A stretch of 64,000 nucleotides of DNA from Candidatus Saccharimonadota bacterium (GCA_024697865.1 JAILSC010000016.1:47124-111123); one strand, 5' to 3'. Counted from the stretch's first letter, positions 1 to 8,325 are shown. Numbers and translations are program-made. The notes: generated by a model from the sequence alone, not told the origin.

Positions 1-3000
1 TCTAGAATTGCTGATTTTTAGAGCGTCCCACATTTGGCCTAGTGGCAAGGTCTGTTTATTCTTGATTTCTTGGCCATAAGTATCCACTTTAGCGTTCAGG
101 GTCTGTGACAAGCCCGGGATGCCACTTACAACAGCGTCTCCAGCATCGTCTACTTGTCTTTGCATCGGGTCAGTTGCCGTAGCGGTCTGCCTTAATAAGT
201 TTGGTACCAATCCACGTGCTAAGCTATTGGTGTAGCTTTCGCCGTATCGGTTGCTGTCGGTTATAGCTTGTAGGGCGCTGTTCAATCCTTGTACATATGA
301 TTGGTCCATGAATGTGTTTAGGGTGTCCATTATGGTACCTGATGCAATAGTTAGAGCGTCCTCACCCTTAGCTTGCCTTTGTTGTACGCCACTACCCATT
401 GACATCAGCATTGACGCTGGTCCTAGATAGTTCAGCGAGACATATTTGTCGCCAATCTTAATGCTATTTGGCTCAATTCCTTCGGCCTTCCATCGGTTTC
501 TCTCGTCTTGACTGTCTGGATATCCACCAGTCAGTAAACCGGCCGCTGATAGAGCATAACCTAACCCAACGAGTCCAGCTGTGCCAAGCCCAGATTTTGC
601 CAAGTCAGTTTCAAATTGGGCTGTGGTATATCCCTTAGTACCTATCTTATTTACTATGGCCTTGACCGAGCCAAGCGGGGAATAGTCAATAGCAGTTGAT
701 AGTACCTTGCTCGGAACCTTGATAAACGGAGCTATTATTGTCTTAGTCCCTCTGAGGGCGCTCCTGATCACCTTATTATCTTGGCCTTCTATGAACTTGT
801 CGATCCTGTTCATTATTCCGGACAGCTTGGTATCTACGTCATATACAGCTTCGTTGCCTTTTCTCATCCCGTAAGCTTGTAGTTCTGGATCAGGAGTAGC
901 TACTCGGCTATTGATATAGTCTTCTAGCGCTTGGCCTTTCAGCCCTTGATTCACGCCCTGACGCTTGGCTTCTGTTCTTATAGCATTTTCAAATGCTGCG
1001 TAGCGGAAGGGAAGGTCTCCTGCGCTCATGGCCCTAAACACAAAGTTAGTTGGTTTAGCTACCATGTTATTAGCAATTTTATTCTTGAATTCTAGCTCAC
1101 CATTTTGGCCCCATGCGTTGGTCTTGTTAGCCATAGTATCCATACCAGCCCATAAGTTGTTGCCAGTCTTTAATACTTCACCAGCGGCCTTCAAGCCTCG
1201 CTTGGTACCTTTACCACGTCCACCGGCGCTAGTTACTACTTGTCGCTCGGTCCCGGTGGCCTTAGCTCTGGCCCAGTCTAGTCCGGCAGCGATTCTATCG
1301 GCGCTAGCATTTAGAGTATTCTGGAATAGGTTAGAAACTGCGTTACCAGTGTGAGTTCTTGGCCCAGATAGTAAGCTTGCACGCCACACAGCGCCGAATA
1401 TCGAGCGATTGTCCGGGCTGTTCTTGCTAACCGTATCTGTTAGTTGTGCGAATTGTCGGCCTTCTTGGTCTAGGTTCTGTCTGTAGGCTTGTGCGATTTC
1501 CATTTGTCGCTTGCGTAGAGTCTTCAAGTCTCCTTGACCATTCATAATTTGTTCTGATATAGCGGCATTCTCTTGTGCCAATGTTGCTCGCTCACCCCTA
1601 ATTTTGCCAATTGCTTGCGTATTTTCAACAATTTGTTGCCTGATCTTGCCGTCTACATTACCGCCACTCTTTTTGATAGCCGTTTGAGCCATGTTAGCAA
1701 TACCTTCCGGACTTCGGTTAAACATAACTGACAGGGCTTGAATTTCTTGACCTTGTTTAGTGGCGATCTCGGACATCTTGTTAATTACTTCGGTAGCACG
1801 ATCATATTGACCTTTAGCGTCTAGCATTTTAGCGTATTCACCGGCCAGCACCACATCGCCGCTGTTGCGGTCTTTGTCTTTGGCATTAAAGAAGTTGTCC
1901 CGTAGATAAGTGTCTATTTCGTCTGTACTCTTAGTGCCAAGTATTTCGTTGGCTCTAGCTAGTCGCTCCTCATTGGTTACTGGGTTGTAACCCACAGGGT
2001 TATTCTTTAGCGCTCGTCGTGTCTGGTCTGAGAAGTTAGGGTTGGCGCTGGTGTTTCTGGCGAAGCTTGAGCTAGTATTGACATTTTCTCCATTCTGTGC
2101 TACAATAGGGGTGAAAGGAGAATTATCTATGTTAACCAAGTTTGAAGGTGCATTTGATAAACTACCACTATTCTTTATAGTTGACGGAACGCCAGTCAAA
2201 ATAGTTGAGGAAGGGGAAGACATAGTAGGATATACTTCCACTGGTTTCCCATTCGGCATACTCAAGGCGCTCAACGAAGGCCGTGAAGTGTCCGAAGAAG
2301 AGTTTAATTCCGCAGCGTCTAACTTATTGGCCCAAGCGTAAAGCTTGTCCATCTGTTTTACTATTTTTTCAATCTCTTTGGCTTCTGCTGAATCTTTTTT
2401 AACCCTCCATTCCTCATACAGTTTATGGCCACCCAACTCAAACTTAGCCTCATACATATGTGGAGACATAATTTGAAACTCTTTCACTACCTTGTCGCCA
2501 TCTCCCTTAGTAAATTTAATTGCGATATCTTTGTATCCGGCAGACCCGTCAGTATATCTATTAGTTAGATCGTTATTCCATATCTTATAGCCTCTGTCCT
2601 CAAACGATTTTAGAATCCCTGGTAACGCAGCATTAGGATCTTTAACCAGGATCATGGACCTAAGCATATCAGTTGGAGTTTTGCCATTCTTTTCCATAAT
2701 CTTTTGGTTAATTCTATCTACATTATTTTTTACTGCAGTTTTGAAGAATTCCTCGTTAGGGGTGACTCCATTTTCTATAGTGATTTCCCTCACGTCATTT
2801 ATAAACTGGTCACGTTGTTCTTCAGCTTGCTTGATCAGATCTTGAGCAGTGTAACCAGTATTTGTGCGTACTATGCCTGCCACAGCTTCAGGTGGTGTTA
2901 CAGACAATTCTTCCACTGTTGGTACTCGCATCGAAGCGTTGACTGCACCTTCATTGGCCCCAGTCGTATCTGTTCTGGTTGGGATTGCTGGCTCTTGGGC

Positions 3001-5097
3001 CAGATTCTCCGGATTCACTTGGACTGGTTGTGTCTGGTCTTGAGCCACTTCTCGCTCTGACTGCATTACTTCTGGTGTATTGCCGATTTCTTCGCCGGTT
3101 CTTACTTCTACGGTTGGGTTGTCTAGCGCTCTAGAATAAGCTCGCAGCATATCAAGTCTAGACATTCCGGTCGGGTCAATATCCATAGCTCTTAGAGCTT
3201 GGGCAAGTTGAGTCTCGCTCATAACTTGGTCACTGTGTTGTTCTAGCCATGCTTCTTGTTCTATTGGCGTAAGCTCACTAAATATTCTGCCGTCTAGCTC
3301 ATTTGAAGCGCTTTGAAGGGCGTTCTGCTCTTGTTCTTGGTTAGTTTGTCGTTGCTGAGTTAGGGTGGCCTCATTCGGCGTATTTTCGCCTTGTATGGCA
3401 TTAGCTTGATTCTCTTGGTTTATCACTTCGTCTACGCTTTGGCCACGCCAACCAGTGTTTTCGTTCTGATTCTGCTGTGTCAGTTCGGCTAGCCTTTGTT
3501 GTGCGTAGGTATTGCCCTGTTTAGCTTGTCTGGTAAGCGTGTTGACATCCTCAGAGCTCGGTCTTAACCCCAGATTATTCTCACGGAATGGGTTAATGTT
3601 AGTCTGAGCGGCTCCACCTTGTTCTATTACATTGGCCAGCTCAGCGTCTGATAGTCTTGTAATAGTTCCGTCTGGGTTAGCCTTCACCATATCGCCATTT
3701 TGGGTAGTTTGGACCGATTCGCCAGTGTCAGTAGTTATTTCGGTGTTTTGATTGCCTCTTATAGCGTTTTTAATGTTGCCAGCACCAGAGATTGCGCCAG
3801 AAACTAGGCCGCCCGTAATACCACCGAGTGCTGCTGCTTGACCCGTACGTCCCAGAGTGCCTTCGTCCCATTTGCCTTGATCTGATAATTCTTGGGCAAG
3901 GTTTTGGCCGGCTTCCTGAGCGGCTTCTTCTGCGCCAGTTTTTAGCAATTGTTTAGCAGTATTTTTTAGTGTGCTAACTCCTAAGCCTTTCACGGCTGCT
4001 TTAGTTATAGCTGGGGTTATACCACCAGAGAACATAGAGATTGGGATTATCGCCGCATCTGCCGCTGAACCTAACCTGTTCAAAGCACCATTTTCTTTCA
4101 CATTTACGGTTGCTGTGCCGTCACTGTTCTTTTCTAGCACATTCTTTGTACCATTTGGGTTACCAGCATCTTGCAATAGTCCAGGTAAGCGCATCGGCTC
4201 GCCTATGACGCTACCGGGTATATTTAATATAGCCCTTAGTATTTGTTTGCCAAAACTCTCGTCTTCGGTTTGCTCACCAAGTATAGCGTTACCTGCTGCC
4301 TGGGATAACTCATCGCCCGCCACTCCGAGTCCTTGGCCTAGTGTTATTGGCCTAGAACCGTTCCTGATTCTTTGCAGTATATCTTCATCACCCTTGACTT
4401 GGTTTTCTACCGTCTTCTCACCTAAATTATTAGAAAGTGATAGCTTGGGCTCTGATTGGCCGAGATTATTTTTAAACGCATCGTAGCTCAGCTTATTGAA
4501 TGCATTGCTCGGGAGTTTAGTCTCTCCCGACCTTAGACTATTGAGCAAGCTCTTGTTCTGGTTGATTTGATTTTGATAAGTGTTAGCCAGCCTATTAGTC
4601 TCAGTTTCGTTCATTTGGCGCTGTTTTTCAATAGCATCTTGTTGGGCTTTGGGCTGTAAAGCATTGATTTTGTTGCCCAGATCTAGGCTATTTTGGATGC
4701 TAGAGGCCATTTTAGCGCCAGCTGGACTGGTGCTAGAGATAGAATTTAATAGCTGTTGCTGTTTTTGCTGTCTAGCTTGCTGTTCTTGCGCCCTTCTTGC
4801 TTCTTCTTGCTGCTTTCTAGCCGCCTCTTCTTGACGTCTGCGCTCTTCTTCTTGTCTACGTTGCTCTTCTCTTTGGCGTATTTGCTCATTTATTTGTTGA
4901 GCCTGCGCCAGAGCATTCCGCATTGGGTTTTGGTTATTATTGGCGTTGTTATTCACGCTATTGACTGAGCTTACAGCGTTTGTGTTGCTTGCCCTTGTTG
5001 GTGTGGGGTTCAGGGTCCTCAAAGAAGTGATCAAGGGCGTATTTTCGTCTTTCTTCCTCTGGATTGAGAGCCCGGACCAATTCAATAAGTTAGCCAT
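1..5097 (-). CDS. Giant phage polyvalent/internal virion (ejection) protein, partial; ORF open at the left window edge (at least 1699 codons)
   Basis: Start ATG at 5097 preceded by GGAGG (GGAGGCTTAATCATG). Frame checked open at several points and at position 1. Q/E/R-rich coiled-coil N-terminus; RelA/SpoT-like segment; motif LLSGPRTHTGNAVSNLFQ typical of large phage internal proteins. The ORF track has no closed minus-strand ORF here, consistent with one ORF running off the edge. Confidence 0.8.
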   Translation of the reverse strand, partial: MANLLNWSGLSIQRKKDENTPLITSLRTLNPTPTRASNTNAVSSVNSVNNNANNNQNPMRNALAQAQQINEQIRQREEQRRQEEERRRQEEAARKQQEEARRAQEQQARQQKQQQLLNSISSTSPAGAKMASSIQNSLDLGNKINALQPKAQQDAIEKQRQMNETETNRLANTYQNQINQNKSLLNSLRSGETKLPSNAFNKLSYDAFKNNLGQSEPKLSLSNNLGEKTVENQVKGDEDILQRIRNGSRPITLGQGLGVAGDELSQAAGNAILGEQTEDESFGKQILRAILNIPGSVIGEPMRLPGLLQDAGNPNGTKNVLEKNSDGTATVNVKENGALNRLGSAADAAIIPISMFSGGITPAITKAAVKGLGVSTLKNTAKQLLKTGAEEAAQEAGQNLAQELSDQGKWDEGTLGRTGQAAALGGITGGLVSGAISGAGNIKNAIRGNQNTEITTDTGESVQTTQNGDMVKANPDGTITRLSDAELANVIEQGGAAQTNINPFRENNLGLRPSSEDVNTLTRQAKQGNTYAQQRLAELTQQNQNENTGWRGQSVDEVINQENQANAIQGENTPNEATLTQQRQTNQEQEQNALQSASNELDGRIFSELTPIEQEAWLEQHSDQVMSETQLAQALRAMDIDPTGMSRLDMLRAYSRALDNPTVEVRTGEEIGNTPEVMQSEREVAQDQTQPVQVNPENLAQEPAIPTRTDTTGANEGAVNASMRVPTVEELSVTPPEAVAGIVRTNTGYTAQDLIKQAEEQRDQFINDVREITIENGVTPNEEFFKTAVKNNVDRINQKIMEKNGKTPTDMLRSMILVKDPNAALPGILKSFEDRGYKIWNNDLTNRYTDGSAGYKDIAIKFTKGDGDKVVKEFQIMSPHMYEAKFELGGHKLYEEWRVKKDSAEAKEIEKIVKQMDKLYAWANKLDAAELNSSSDTSRPSLSALSMPNGKPVEVYPTMSSPSSTILTGVPSTIKNSGSLSNAPSNLVNIDNSPFTPIVAQNGENVNTSSSFARNTSANPNFSDQTRRALKNNPVGYNPVTNEERLARANEILGTKSTDEIDTYLRDNFFNAKDKDRNSGDVVLAGEYAKMLDAKGQYDRATEVINKMSEIATKQGQEIQALSVMFNRSPEGIANMAQTAIKKSGGNVDGKIRQQIVENTQAIGKIRGERATLAQENAAISEQIMNGQGDLKTLRKRQMEIAQAYRQNLDQEGRQFAQLTDTVSKNSPDNRSIFGAVWRASLLSGPRTHTGNAVSNLFQNTLNASADRIAAGLDWARAKATGTERQVVTSAGGRGKGTKRGLKAAGEVLKTGNNLWAGMDTMANKTNAWGQNGELEFKNKIANNMVAKPTNFVFRAMSAGDLPFRYAAFENAIRTEAKRQGVNQGLKGQALEDYINSRVATPDPELQAYGMRKGNEAVYDVDTKLSGIMNRIDKFIEGQDNKVIRSALRGTKTIIAPFIKVPSKVLSTAIDYSPLGSVKAIVNKIGTKGYTTAQFETDLAKSGLGTAGLVGLGYALSAAGLLTGGYPDSQDERNRWKAEGIEPNSIKIGDKYVSLNYLGPASMLMSMGSGVQQRQAKGEDALTIASGTIMDTLNTFMDQSYVQGLNSALQAITDSNRYGESYTNSLARGLVPNLLRQTATATDPMQRQVDDAGDAVVSGIPGLSQTLNAKVDTYGQEIKNKQTLPLGQMWDALKISNSR
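2078..2106 (+). promoter_or_regulatory. Near-consensus sigma70-type promoter for antisense gene: TTGACA-17 nt-TACAAT
   Basis: TTGACA at 2078-2083, TACAAT at 2101-2106, followed by AAAGGAG at 2114-2120 and ATG at 2129. Confidence 0.65.
2129..2341 (+). CDS. 70-aa unknown protein, wholly antisense to the giant phage ORF
   Basis: MLTKFEGAFDKLPLFFIVDGTPVKIVEEGEDIVGYTSTGFPFGILKALNEGREVSEEEFNSAASNLLAQA; SD AAAGGAG 8 nt upstream; strong promoter directly upstream. Confidence 0.6.
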   Translation: MLTKFEGAFDKLPLFFIVDGTPVKIVEEGEDIVGYTSTGFPFGILKALNEGREVSEEEFNSAASNLLAQA

Positions 5098-5099
5098 GA

Positions 5100-6194
5100 T
5101 TAAGCCTCCATGTTGTTACCATATGGGCTGTTGGTTTTCTTCTTGTTTAATCCTCTTAAAGCCGTCAGCAGAGGGGAAGTTCCGGCTGTTGATTCGGCCA
5201 CTGCCGTCGTTAGGTTAGTATTGCCAGTGTCATAACTTGCTAGATCAGGTGAGTTATAGACTGCGGTTATACCGGTATAGTTCGGTTTACTGAACTCTCC
5301 TAGTCTATTAACTTTGTTGCGATAGTCAGCGAGACGGCTATAAGCGTCGCTGATATCGCCGCCAAAATCACCGCCGTACTGGGCACGATTGCCGAGTGCT
5401 GTGACCAAGTCGGTGAGCAAAGACTGTCCTTTTTCGTAGATTTCTTGCTTTTTCGATTTGACTTGCCCATTGTACCAGTCCTCCAATTTCTTTTTATCGT
5501 TCTCGAATTGATTTTGATAGTTGCCCCAGTCAGTGTCCAGATTAGACTGGTTCTGGGCGTAGGTTTGGCCAGCATTGTTGTACTCTTGGTTAGCTTGCTT
5601 AGTAACCATCCCTGGCGCTTCATATCGTGCTACAGAGCCTCCGCCAGCCCCCATAGCGCCTAAAATTCTTAGCAAGCCACGTAAACCGGAAGAAGCACGA
5701 TTTGTGATGATATTTCGGTTAGTCTGTAGTTGCTGTTGGTTCTGCTTTGTAGAATTGTCGTATTCATTTTTATTAGCATTGTATTGAGATTGTTGCTCAT
5801 TCTTGTAAGTGTCGTATTCACTTTTGACGCCAGCTAGGGCGTTGTCAATTTGCTTATCTATAGTGCCTAAATTGTCTTTGATATCTGATATTTGCCGGTC
5901 ATAGATGTTTATCATATTGCGGTCGGGGGCGCTAGTACTGCCACTTCCCGTGCCAGTAGTATAGTTATATTCGTTAGTGACAGTCGGGTTATTGGCCGGC
6001 GCATTCGGATCTGCGATTTGTTTGTTAGCATCTAAGCCTTGGCGAGATGCAACATTCTGAGTGGCGTAAGTCCCTTTACCAAGGTTCATGACCCCATAAC
6101 CTTCGACATTGGCCCAGATATTGCCATCGCTACCAGACCACCAACGGTAGTCTAGACCTTTTGCATCGAAAGGGTTTAAATTTGTATTTGCCAT
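5100..6194 (-). CDS. Phage internal virion/structural protein (coiled-coil, podophage-like)
   Basis: 364 aa; N/Q-rich coiled coil with a Gly-rich segment (RASSGLRGLLRILGAMGAGGGS); directly upstream of the giant protein; SD TTAGGAG. Confidence 0.6.
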   Translation of the reverse strand: MANTNLNPFDAKGLDYRWWSGSDGNIWANVEGYGVMNLGKGTYATQNVASRQGLDANKQIADPNAPANNPTVTNEYNYTTGTGSGSTSAPDRNMINIYDRQISDIKDNLGTIDKQIDNALAGVKSEYDTYKNEQQSQYNANKNEYDNSTKQNQQQLQTNRNIITNRASSGLRGLLRILGAMGAGGGSVARYEAPGMVTKQANQEYNNAGQTYAQNQSNLDTDWGNYQNQFENDKKKLEDWYNGQVKSKKQEIYEKGQSLLTDLVTALGNRAQYGGDFGGDISDAYSRLADYRNKVNRLGEFSKPNYTGITAVYNSPDLASYDTGNTNLTTAVAESTAGTSPLLTALRGLNKKKTNSPYGNNMEA

Positions 6195-6235
6195 AATAAG
6201 AACTCCTAAGTTGTTATTATTCAGTAAGTCTTAGC

Positions 6236-6256
6236 GTTCTCGTCTTTAAAGTAACC
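6236..6256 (-). promoter_or_regulatory. Phage leader hairpin copy B (conserved 14-nt loop ACTTTAAAGACGAG)
   Basis: Minus strand: CTTAGGTT-ACTTTAAAGACGAG-AAC(G)CTAAG; core GTT/AAC stem given here. Confidence 0.55.
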
Positions 6257-6309
6257 TAAGCGGTCTTAGTTCACTGCTCGCTGCCTGTGCTTGTTTGGGC
6301 TTCCGCAAC

Positions 6310-6331
6310 GCCTCCCGTCTTTAAGGTAGAC
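6310..6331 (-). promoter_or_regulatory. Phage leader hairpin copy A (loop ACCTTAAAGACGGG)
   Basis: Minus strand: GTCT-ACCTTAAAGACGGG-AGGC, just downstream of promoter P1. Confidence 0.5.
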
Positions 6332-6353
6332 TTCAGTGAACCTCAACAATTTC

Positions 6354-6383
6354 ATTATAATCACCCATCCAACCACGCCGCAA
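6354..6383 (-). promoter_or_regulatory. Phage promoter P1: TTGCGG-CGTGGTTGGATGGGTGAT-TATAAT
   Basis: -35/-10 with 18-bp spacer; spacer shared with P2 and P3; upstream of the virion protein leader. Confidence 0.6.
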
Positions 6384-6411
6384 TGATTGACAAATATGTT
6401 ATAATATGGGT

Positions 6412-6666
6412 ATGGAAGTAGTGTTTGGAGTTATATGCATGTTGAGCGGCGCCATCATAGGTATTGGCGTGGCCATTTTAATAGGTAAAAAATGGGGCGG
6501 ATCTAAAAAAATCCCCGATTGGGTACCGGAATTGATTGGAGCTATCCTCGCATTCGGTGGTCTATTTGGTGGGGCCTGGTTTGCCGACGCCTATAAGCAG
6601 TCTATAATAGACCAAACCTATCAGCAAGTGGTTGACTCTGGTTATTGTAACGATCTCAACGATTGA
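6412..6666 (+). CDS. Small two-TM membrane protein encoded against the phage late genes (ATG at 6412, alternative 6406)
   Basis: MEVVFGVICMLSGAIIGIGVAILIGKKWGGSKK..; extended -10 TGTTATAAT at 6397-6405 immediately upstream. Confidence 0.6.
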   Translation: MEVVFGVICMLSGAIIGIGVAILIGKKWGGSKKIPDWVPELIGAILAFGGLFGGAWFADAYKQSIIDQTYQQVVDSGYCNDLND

Positions 6667-6925
6667 TTTTTGTTTCAATTTTTACTATAGACTTCTCAAT
6701 TTCTCCGAATCTCTTGGCATATCCGTTGTGCTCGTCTATTTTTGCTTCCTGTCGTGCCTGATTTTCTTCGATCCTACCCAAGCGATCATCAATTTTTTGT
6801 TCACGTTTAGCCTCTTTGATTTCTTGTTCCTTAGACTTTTTACTTGTTATCATGTAGTTGCCCATCACGGCAAAAATTCCAGTTATTGTTGGCGCTATGA
6901 TAAAGGCTAATATGTCGCTATTCAT
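6656..6925 (-). CDS. Holin-like/phage small membrane protein with coiled-coil tail
   Basis: N-terminal TM (ILAFIIAPTITGIFAVMGNYMI) then charged coiled coil; next to the endolysin; SD AGGAG. Confidence 0.6.
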   Translation of the reverse strand: MNSDILAFIIAPTITGIFAVMGNYMITSKKSKEQEIKEAKREQKIDDRLGRIEENQARQEAKIDEHNGYAKRFGEIEKSIVKIETKINR

Positions 6926-6944
6926 TGTGTGTCTCCTGAAAGAA

Positions 6945-6975
6945 GTAGCGCCTGGCCCGATTCCCCAAGCGCTAC
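6945..6975 (-). promoter_or_regulatory. Stem-loop upstream of the holin-like gene
   Basis: Minus strand GTAGCGCTTGG-ggaatcggg-CCAGGCGCTAC, 11 bp with one G-U, followed by TTCTTTC and the SD. Confidence 0.4.
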
Positions 6976-7108
6976 GAAGTGTGTGTTTAAACGGCTTTTT
7001 TGGTTAATTTTTTGTGTTGCGGTATTGCGTGTGCGATTTGTTAAAGGGGTATGTTGAAAAATTATGCAAGATTTTAAAATGTCCAAACCGGGCCACCGCA
7101 TATCGCTG

Positions 7109-8113
7109 CTACTCCGACCTGTATTCAATGGTGTCGCCAGCGAATAAGCCAACACCGTTAGTGGAAACCCAACCGTCATAGACAGTTAAAAAACGTTGAA
7201 AAGTAGTTGAATACCAATGTTGAGCGTAGTCATTCATAGCTTCGCCCCACTTTACTTCACCCGTGCAAGCTAACATAATCTTGCCGAGTGTATCGCCAGC
7301 TTGAACGTCCCAGACTTTACACTGGTCCGCTGGTTCCGGTTCCGGTGCTGGCTTAATATAGATATTTGGTCTAAATGCTCCGATAAAATCACGGGTAGAT
7401 AGGTTAATGATATTGCCGGCAGCTCCACCACCGGGGCAAGGAGCACCACCTTGATTCTGACCAAGTAGAGTAAAGTATCCATTGTTATACTCACCCATTG
7501 CCATACCAATATGCCCCCATTGGCCAGTAGAATAGACTGCAATATCGCCAGCTTGAATCTGGGTAGGGTCCCAAATCATCGTAAATTGGTCGCCAGCGTT
7601 CTGTTGCCAACACCCCTCGGCAATAGTTCCTTTAGCGGCACCAGTCCCACAAGTGTAGAGCGTGTGGCCAGTGTAGTTGATGAAAAAAGCTGCCATACTG
7701 TCCCAGCACTGCGCCCCGTAATAGCCGTCCACATCTATACATTGGCCTAGCGTTTGATTGGCAAAAGCTTGCGGGCTTGAGATGTCTAGTGTCGGCACAT
7801 AAGCACCTTGGCCACATTCTTCACCCTCTGGGCAGGATTTGTTGTTTACTTCGGTTACTGGCCCACCAGATTCCACAGCTTCCACTGTTGGGATTTCACC
7901 GGTTTCAATCGCTCCTTGGCCGGATTCTTCGGTTATAACTGCCGGCTCTTGCTCGTCGGCATACTCAATTACTGCTGGTCTGATCGTGATGTCTGTTTTA
8001 ATTTCGGTAGACCCGTCTTGGTTGTGTATAATCACAACAGACCCAACGGCCCCGAGCGCTACAAGTAGTGCCGTAGCGATTGTAGCTATGATTTTGTTCC
8101 GTTTAAGTTTCAT
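7109..8113 (-). CDS. Endolysin: N-terminal signal/anchor, CHAP domain, LysM-like C-terminus
   Basis: Start MKLKRNKIIATIATALLVALGAVGSVVI preceded by AAGGAGG; CHAP pattern (AQCWD..., GDIAVYSTGQWGHIGMAMG); C-terminal WDVQAGDTLGKIM. Confidence 0.75.
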   Translation of the reverse strand: MKLKRNKIIATIATALLVALGAVGSVVIIHNQDGSTEIKTDITIRPAVIEYADEQEPAVITEESGQGAIETGEIPTVEAVESGGPVTEVNNKSCPEGEECGQGAYVPTLDISSPQAFANQTLGQCIDVDGYYGAQCWDSMAAFFINYTGHTLYTCGTGAAKGTIAEGCWQQNAGDQFTMIWDPTQIQAGDIAVYSTGQWGHIGMAMGEYNNGYFTLLGQNQGGAPCPGGGAAGNIINLSTRDFIGAFRPNIYIKPAPEPEPADQCKVWDVQAGDTLGKIMLACTGEVKWGEAMNDYAQHWYSTTFQRFLTVYDGWVSTNGVGLFAGDTIEYRSE

Positions 8114-8144
8114 TTGCCTCCTTCTGGGATTATTTGTCACTTCC

Positions 8145-8174
8145 ATAATAACCACTCATCAAGGCACGGCGCAA
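8145..8174 (-). promoter_or_regulatory. Phage promoter P2: TTGCGC-CGTGCCTTGATGAGTGGT-TATTAT (endolysin)
   Basis: Same architecture and spacer as P1 and P3; 5' leader carries AGAAGGAGG before MKLKRNK. Confidence 0.6.
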
Positions 8175-8177
8175 CCA

Positions 8178-8258
8178 AAAGCCAGCTCAACGGCTGGCTC
8201 TTGGACTATAAAATAGATCATACATAGCAGGGCTTGGTGGGCATAGCGCCCTACTATA
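8178..8258 (-). ncRNA. Candidate phage ncRNA between P3 and a terminator-like hairpin
   Basis: Begins just after P3; internal hairpin ATAGTAGGGC...GCCCTGCTAT; ends AGCCAGC-cgttga-GCTGGCT-TTT. Confidence 0.4.
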
Positions 8259-8264
8259 GTTCAT

Positions 8265-8294
8265 ATAGTAACAACCCATCCACCCATAGTGCAA
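8265..8294 (-). promoter_or_regulatory. Phage promoter P3: TTGCAC-TATGGGTGGATGGGTTGT-TACTAT
   Basis: Third instance of the shared promoter/spacer motif. Confidence 0.55.
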
Positions 8295-8325
8295 CACCAA
8301 AATGTCAGTTGTGTTATAATAGATG

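Noticed and set aside
1028-1354. Plus-strand ORF antisense to the giant phage ORF
   Set aside because: No promoter or SD, shadow of a strong minus-strand ORF; unlike 2129-2341 the sequence looks like antisense artefact.
3971-4486. 171-aa plus-strand ORF
   Set aside because: Antisense shadow of the giant ORF; no SD; composition typical of reverse-frame translation.
4580-4968. Cys/Leu/Phe-rich plus-strand ORFs
   Set aside because: Reverse complement of Q/E/R-rich coiled-coil codons; artefact.
6922-7179. 85-aa minus-strand ORF between endolysin and holin
   Set aside because: Overlaps endolysin C-terminus, no SD, unlikely composition.
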